Shown: piece by piece, positions 56,699 through 59,882 of the stretch
Layout of the letters: every line of letters starts with the position of its first letter
Numbering within the stretch: the stretch's first letter is position 1
IMG/VR virus record: IMGVR_UViG_3300044451_000166
Location: 1-59,882 of that record
Direction: 5' to 3' (one strand)
Length of the DNA: 59,882 nucleotides
Origin: a virus
Translations under genes and position numbers: made by a program
Notes under the pieces: model-generated
What the model was told of the DNA's origin: nothing
The model's database searches: none
The model's input: the letters and a program-made list of their open reading frames with translations, nothing else

Positions 56699-58264
56699 TC
56701 ACCACCTAATCGAGCCAGAACCAGTAAAAGTATAAATCCTGTAGCCGCCGCTGGTCACGACCGTCGGAGAACCGGTGGTGGAGGACGCGAGTGGAAACGT
56801 ATCTGCGTAGCGAAGGATGACGATGCCAGAGCCGCCTGCACCACCAGTGCCATTGGCATAGTACCAACCACCCCCGCCGCCACTGCCTGTAAATTGTTGA
56901 CCAGGAAACGCCCCCGCATTATTACCATTACCACCACCGCCAGCGCCCCCACTGCCTGGGTCACCGTGACCACCACCACCACCACCGCCAGCCCTGGCGA
57001 CAGAAGAACCAGTTATTGATGAATTTAGACCTATTCCCCCGTTTCTTCCACTGCCCGCTCCGCCAGCACCACCGCCACCGCCACCGCCGTTGCCCGGAGC
57101 GGTGGCACCGCCATAACCCTGACCAGGCGTTCCCGTACCTGGTTGGCTTATTGGAAACTCGTAATTTGCACCACCACCACCACTACCGCCGCTTGATGCA
57201 TTATTGGTACCTGGGGTATAAGCGCCCCTACCGCCACCAATGGAAGTAATTGACGAAAATACTGAATTTGTACCATTGTTTCCGTAACTTTGAGTACCGC
57301 TGCCAGCACCACCGCCACCAACCGTCACTGTGTATATTGTGTTGGACAATACGGTTATTGCGCTTTCTGCCGCATAGCCACCACCTGACGATTCGCCAGT
57401 TACCGACGAACGATATCCGCCAGCGCCGCCGCCGCCAGCAGTTCCACCACTGCCACTCGCGCCACCAGCAATAACTAGATACTGAATCGGTATTCCGATA
57501 GTGGTGAACGACAGCGCGGAAGATTCGCTGGAACCGGTTCCGAGAGCATTGACCGCCTTCAACTTCACTTGATACGAAGTTCCAAAGGACAACCCAGTAA
57601 TCGTTATCGGGCTTGTGCCGTCCGCTGGCGACAACGCAACATACTCGCTAAACGTTGAACCTCCGTTGGTGGAGAGAGCGTATTGGTAGTTGGTAATCGT
57701 TGAGCCGCCGTCCGCTCCAGCCGAGAAAGAAATCGTCACCGTTGTTAAGGTTGTGCTCACCACCGCAAGACTCGTCGGAGCGGCGGTCGGAACGGTGGTG
57801 ATTACCGAAATCCACGCCGAACCGTTCCATCTTTGCAATGACTGCGTGTCGGTCATGAACGCGAACTGACCGTTGAACGGACTGGTGATGACCGAATCTC
57901 TTAGCGCGGTGGTCGTGACGGTGATACCAGAAAGACCGGAGGCGAGTTTGTTCTGCGTGACGGAGCCGCTGAGTATCTTTGCTTCGGTCACGGCATCGGA
58001 AGCGATTTTCGCTGCCGTTATCGAACCGTCCGCAGGCGTGAGCGAAATGTCGCCTCCCAATTTCGCGGCAGTCACCGCACCGGCGGCGATCTTGGCCGTG
58101 GTGACGGCGTTACTGGCAAGTTCGCTCGAGCCAACTGAACCAGCCACAATTGAGGGCGTTAAGAAAGAGACGACCTTCCAAGTCGTACCGTTCCAGCGCC
58201 ACGTTCGAGTACCCTCAGTGTAGGTCTGGTTGATCGTCGGGTTAGCGGGAAAAGACAGCGGCAC
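56699..58264 (-). CDS. Glycine-rich tail adhesin with fibronectin-III-like domain
   Basis: 521 residues from GTG 58264 (GGAG upstream). Anchor PTINQTYTEGTRTWRWNGTT; helical AITAAKIAxDAVTxAKI-type repeats (residues 35-115), a fibronectin-III domain (VPTAAPTSLAVVSTTLTTVT, SYQVKLKAVNALG), and a glycine-rich C-terminal half (GGGGAGG, GGSGIVILRYAD) ending YRIYTFTGSGSIRW. The last part is shared with the 58647 gene. Polyglycine-rich sandwich adhesins of this kind recognise host receptors in some T4-like phages. Confidence 0.75.
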   Translation of the reverse strand: MPLSFPANPTINQTYTEGTRTWRWNGTTWKVVSFLTPSIVAGSVGSSELASNAVTTAKIAAGAVTAAKLGGDISLTPADGSITAAKIASDAVTEAKILSGSVTQNKLASGLSGITVTTTALRDSVITSPFNGQFAFMTDTQSLQRWNGSAWISVITTVPTAAPTSLAVVSTTLTTVTISFSAGADGGSTITNYQYALSTNGGSTFSEYVALSPADGTSPITITGLSFGTSYQVKLKAVNALGTGSSESSALSFTTIGIPIQYLVIAGGASGSGGTAGGGGAGGYRSSVTGESSGGGYAAESAITVLSNTIYTVTVGGGGAGSGTQSYGNNGTNSVFSSITSIGGGRGAYTPGTNNASSGGSGGGGANYEFPISQPGTGTPGQGYGGATAPGNGGGGGGGAGGAGSGRNGGIGLNSSITGSSVARAGGGGGGGHGDPGSGGAGGGGNGNNAGAFPGQQFTGSGGGGGWYYANGTGGAGGSGIVILRYADTFPLASSTTGSPTVVTSGGYRIYTFTGSGSIRW

Positions 58265-58267
58265 GAA

Positions 58268-58630
58268 TTATTCTCCTTGAACGAATTCGTCCCAGCGTTG
58301 CTCGTCCTCGTTCCACACCCACATGCCTTCAGCTGGTCTGGCAACTGGCGCCTCCCAGTCGGTGGTCTCCTCGTTCAGCGTCCACGACGCGTACGGCTTG
58401 GGAGAGATGAACGCGTCAAGTTCCTCGTCGTACGCGTAGCCGACGCCAGCGTATCGTCCTCTGAAGTTGCCGTTGTAGGAAGTCTGTTTCCAAACGCCGC
58501 CCAGTAGCCCGGTGCAGAATTCCTGACCGAGCGGTTCCTTGGCGGGGAAGTCGCCTCCCTCAATCGCGTCGTTGTTGACGACGATGACTTGGGTGACGAT
58601 TCCGTTTTCTATTTTTGCAAAGTGAGCCAT
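58268..58630 (-). CDS. Tail-fibre-associated protein common to aquatic phages
   Basis: 120 residues. MAHFAKIENGIVTQVIVVNN, then VWKQTSYNGNFRGRYAGVGY, AYDEELDAFISPKPYASWTL and MWVWNEDEQRW. This block order is widely seen in T4-like cyanophage and pelagiphage proteins, from memory; function unknown. GGAGG before the ATG. Lies between the two glycine-rich fibre genes. Confidence 0.7.
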   Translation of the reverse strand: MAHFAKIENGIVTQVIVVNNDAIEGGDFPAKEPLGQEFCTGLLGGVWKQTSYNGNFRGRYAGVGYAYDEELDAFISPKPYASWTLNEETTDWEAPVARPAEGMWVWNEDEQRWDEFVQGE

Positions 58631-58646
58631 GTTATTCCTCCTGTGT

Positions 58647-59582
58647 TCACAGTGTTATGGAGCCTAAGCCTGTAAATGTATAAACGTGATAACCGCTGGT
58701 ATTTAAGTAACTCGGGTTACCTGTCGTAGTTGCAAGCGAGAAGGATGTTGGATAGCGGACAATTATAACTCCCGAGCCTCCGGCTGTACCGCCGACTCCA
58801 CCGTGATTGTGGTTTTGCGTTCCACCACCACCGCCACCACCAGTATTGATACCTCCGCCTGGACCGCCGTATCCGTCCTCGGCTCCAGAACCACCACCTT
58901 CTACATTGGCGTTATTACCGCCACCACCGCCGCCCGCTCGCTTGGTTGCAGTGCCATTTATAATTGACGATACCGCTCTGCCACCAGAACCCGCACTTAC
59001 GCTGTTACCAGCACTAGCACTACCGCCGCCACCGCCAGGAAAGCTATTGATTTGAGGACCCCCATTGAACCCCTGACCCAATTGTCCAGTTCCTCCCACG
59101 GCTCCACTTCCGCCTCCGCCGTTGCCGCCACCAGAGCCGCCGCTGTTGCCATTATTACTGCTGTATCCTGCGCCACCTCCACCAAGTGAGGTAATCGTCG
59201 TTATATTGCTTCCGCTTATTGAACTATTCACACCATTTGTTCCACCGGAACCCCCAGCGCCGCCACCACCAACCGTGAGCGTGTATGTAACGCCAGGGAG
59301 TGCTTGTATACGTGATTCTGCGGGTAATCCGCCACCAGTATTTTCAGTACCAACCGATGAGCGATAACCACCACCACCGCCACCGCCGCCATTTGGACCG
59401 AAGTAATGCCCCCTTGCGCCACCACCGCCGCCAGCAACACAAAGCCATTCTAATTCGATTGAACTCCCCGACCAGTTGTTTTGTCCTCGCTCCTGTTGAA
59501 TGGTATTGAGGTCCCAAAATCCAGAGGCAGAAGAAACGGTTACCAATTGGCGCGGACCGATACGCCCACCACGCTTACGCAT
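58647..59582 (-). CDS. Glycine-rich tail adhesin
   Basis: 311 residues from ATG 59582 (GGAG, eight bases; TGATG overlap upstream). A short Ser/Trp-rich N-terminus (SASGFWDLNTIQQERGQNNW), then long runs of glycine (GGGGARGHYFGPNGGGGGGG) with Asn/Ser, and the end SGVIIVRYPTSF, YHVYTFTGLGSITL. The same C-terminal pattern ends the 56699 gene, so the two are paralogous in this part. Probably a surface-binding polyglycine-type adhesin. Confidence 0.7.
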   Translation of the reverse strand: MRKRGGRIGPRQLVTVSSASGFWDLNTIQQERGQNNWSGSSIELEWLCVAGGGGGARGHYFGPNGGGGGGGGYRSSVGTENTGGGLPAESRIQALPGVTYTLTVGGGGAGGSGGTNGVNSSISGSNITTITSLGGGGAGYSSNNGNSGGSGGGNGGGGSGAVGGTGQLGQGFNGGPQINSFPGGGGGSASAGNSVSAGSGGRAVSSIINGTATKRAGGGGGGNNANVEGGGSGAEDGYGGPGGGINTGGGGGGGTQNHNHGGVGGTAGGSGVIIVRYPTSFSLATTTGNPSYLNTSGYHVYTFTGLGSITL

Positions 59583-59872
59583 CAACTAATCTCCTCGTAC
59601 GAGCAAACAGCCTCAAGGTCGGAGTTTGCCGAAGCGGTGACGCGCAGCGCGTCACCTTCCTCCAAATAGATGGACTTGGAGATGATGTCCAACGTCGCGT
59701 CCGCTGGGACGGCGATGGTGTGGGCGATTTTGTACGCGGTGGACGACCTGAAGATGTCCACGGTCACGTCGCAGGCATTTGTTCCGTCGACGTTCGCCAC
59801 ATAAAGGGCGTTCACCTTCAACACCTTGTTGGAGTTGCTCGCCGTACCCGTAATGTTGATTGTGCCAACCAT
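59582..59872 (-). CDS. Beta-rich tail-associated protein, 96 aa
   Basis: VGTINITGTASNSNKVLKVN, ALYVANVDGTNACDVTVDIF, AVPADATLDIISKSIYLEEG, ALRVTASANSDLEAVCSYEE. A small beta-sandwich chain reminiscent of the 53055 gene and of phage spike/attachment modules. It is the first complete gene of the fibre cassette in this window; its promoter, if any, lies outside. Confidence 0.6.
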   Translation of the reverse strand: MVGTINITGTASNSNKVLKVNALYVANVDGTNACDVTVDIFRSSTAYKIAHTIAVPADATLDIISKSIYLEEGDALRVTASANSDLEAVCSYEEIS

Positions 59873-59882
59873 GGTCGCATGG

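Noticed and set aside
56468-57019. A 183-codon plus-strand frame antisense to the glycine-rich adhesin
   Set aside because: Glycine codons (GGN) read in reverse give open Thr/Ala/Pro-rich frames; no independent evidence.
1-59882. tRNA, rRNA, CRISPR array, insertion sequence or integrase/attachment site
   Set aside because: No cloverleaf, direct-repeat array, transposase or integrase motif was noticed on reading; a dedicated tRNA scan was not possible.
59860-59882. Terminal redundancy between the two window ends
   Set aside because: The first and last bases share only short catggtc-type matches, too short to show a circular or redundant genome.

Overview
The window is one stretch of a tailed-phage genome with a contractile tail (myovirus-like). 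The evidence is a tail sheath, a T4-type tube, a gp25/gpJ/gpD baseplate set, a long tape measure, an N4-gp56-type capsid protein, a portal and a large terminase. No bacterial housekeeping block, rRNA, tRNA, integrase or CRISPR array was seen. Nearly every gene lies on the minus strand, packed with 1-8 bp overlaps (ATGA, TGATG, TAATG), so transcription runs from high to low coordinates. DNA is moderately AT-rich overall, with more GC-rich capsid, SSB-like and fibre genes. My impression, from family resemblance only, is an aquatic phage of an actinobacterium-like host. The host is not proven by anything in the window.

Layout in order of transcription: (1) 59872-51900, the tail-fibre/adhesin cassette: Mtd-like fibre, two glycine-rich adhesins, a fibronectin-III-like domain and two very cysteine-rich proteins. 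It is interrupted at 53501-55099 by four plus-strand genes. (2) 51743-46863, small unknowns, a glycosyltransferase, a KTSC-like protein and the large terminase. (3) 46860-43500, a GP88-family protein and a lysis region: M15 peptidase endolysin, lipoprotein and three small membrane proteins. (4) 43507-41145, metallophosphoesterase, an HslV/proteasome-like Ntn hydrolase and a holin-like protein. (5) 41120-34483, portal, scaffold, capsid and neck proteins. (6) 34486-20427, sheath, tube, gp26-like chaperone with a probable +1 frameshift extension, tape measure with two lytic domains, then the baseplate genes in the order found in contractile injection systems. (7) After a GC-rich hairpin at 19445-19498, the replication and recombination block 19346-5517: initiator with internal iterons, DnaC-like loader, DnaB helicase, primase, SNF2 helicase, MerR-like protein, SSB-like protein, DNA polymerase I, RecA, Cas4-like exonuclease and two more PD-(D/E)XK nucleases. 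(8) 5484-1, a SpoVS homologue followed by lysine-rich, low-complexity proteins of unknown role and two small conserved basic proteins.

The most noteworthy points are four 18-bp iterons inside the putative initiator gene (a lambda-O-like origin layout), an HslV-like threonine peptidase in the head gene cluster, a +1 frameshift feeding into the tape-measure gene, phage SpoVS, an inverted pair of duplicated two-gene modules around the fibre locus, and cysteine-rich tail proteins. No stretch longer than 300 bases lacks a gene; the largest gap (19347-19502) holds the hairpin and a weak promoter candidate.
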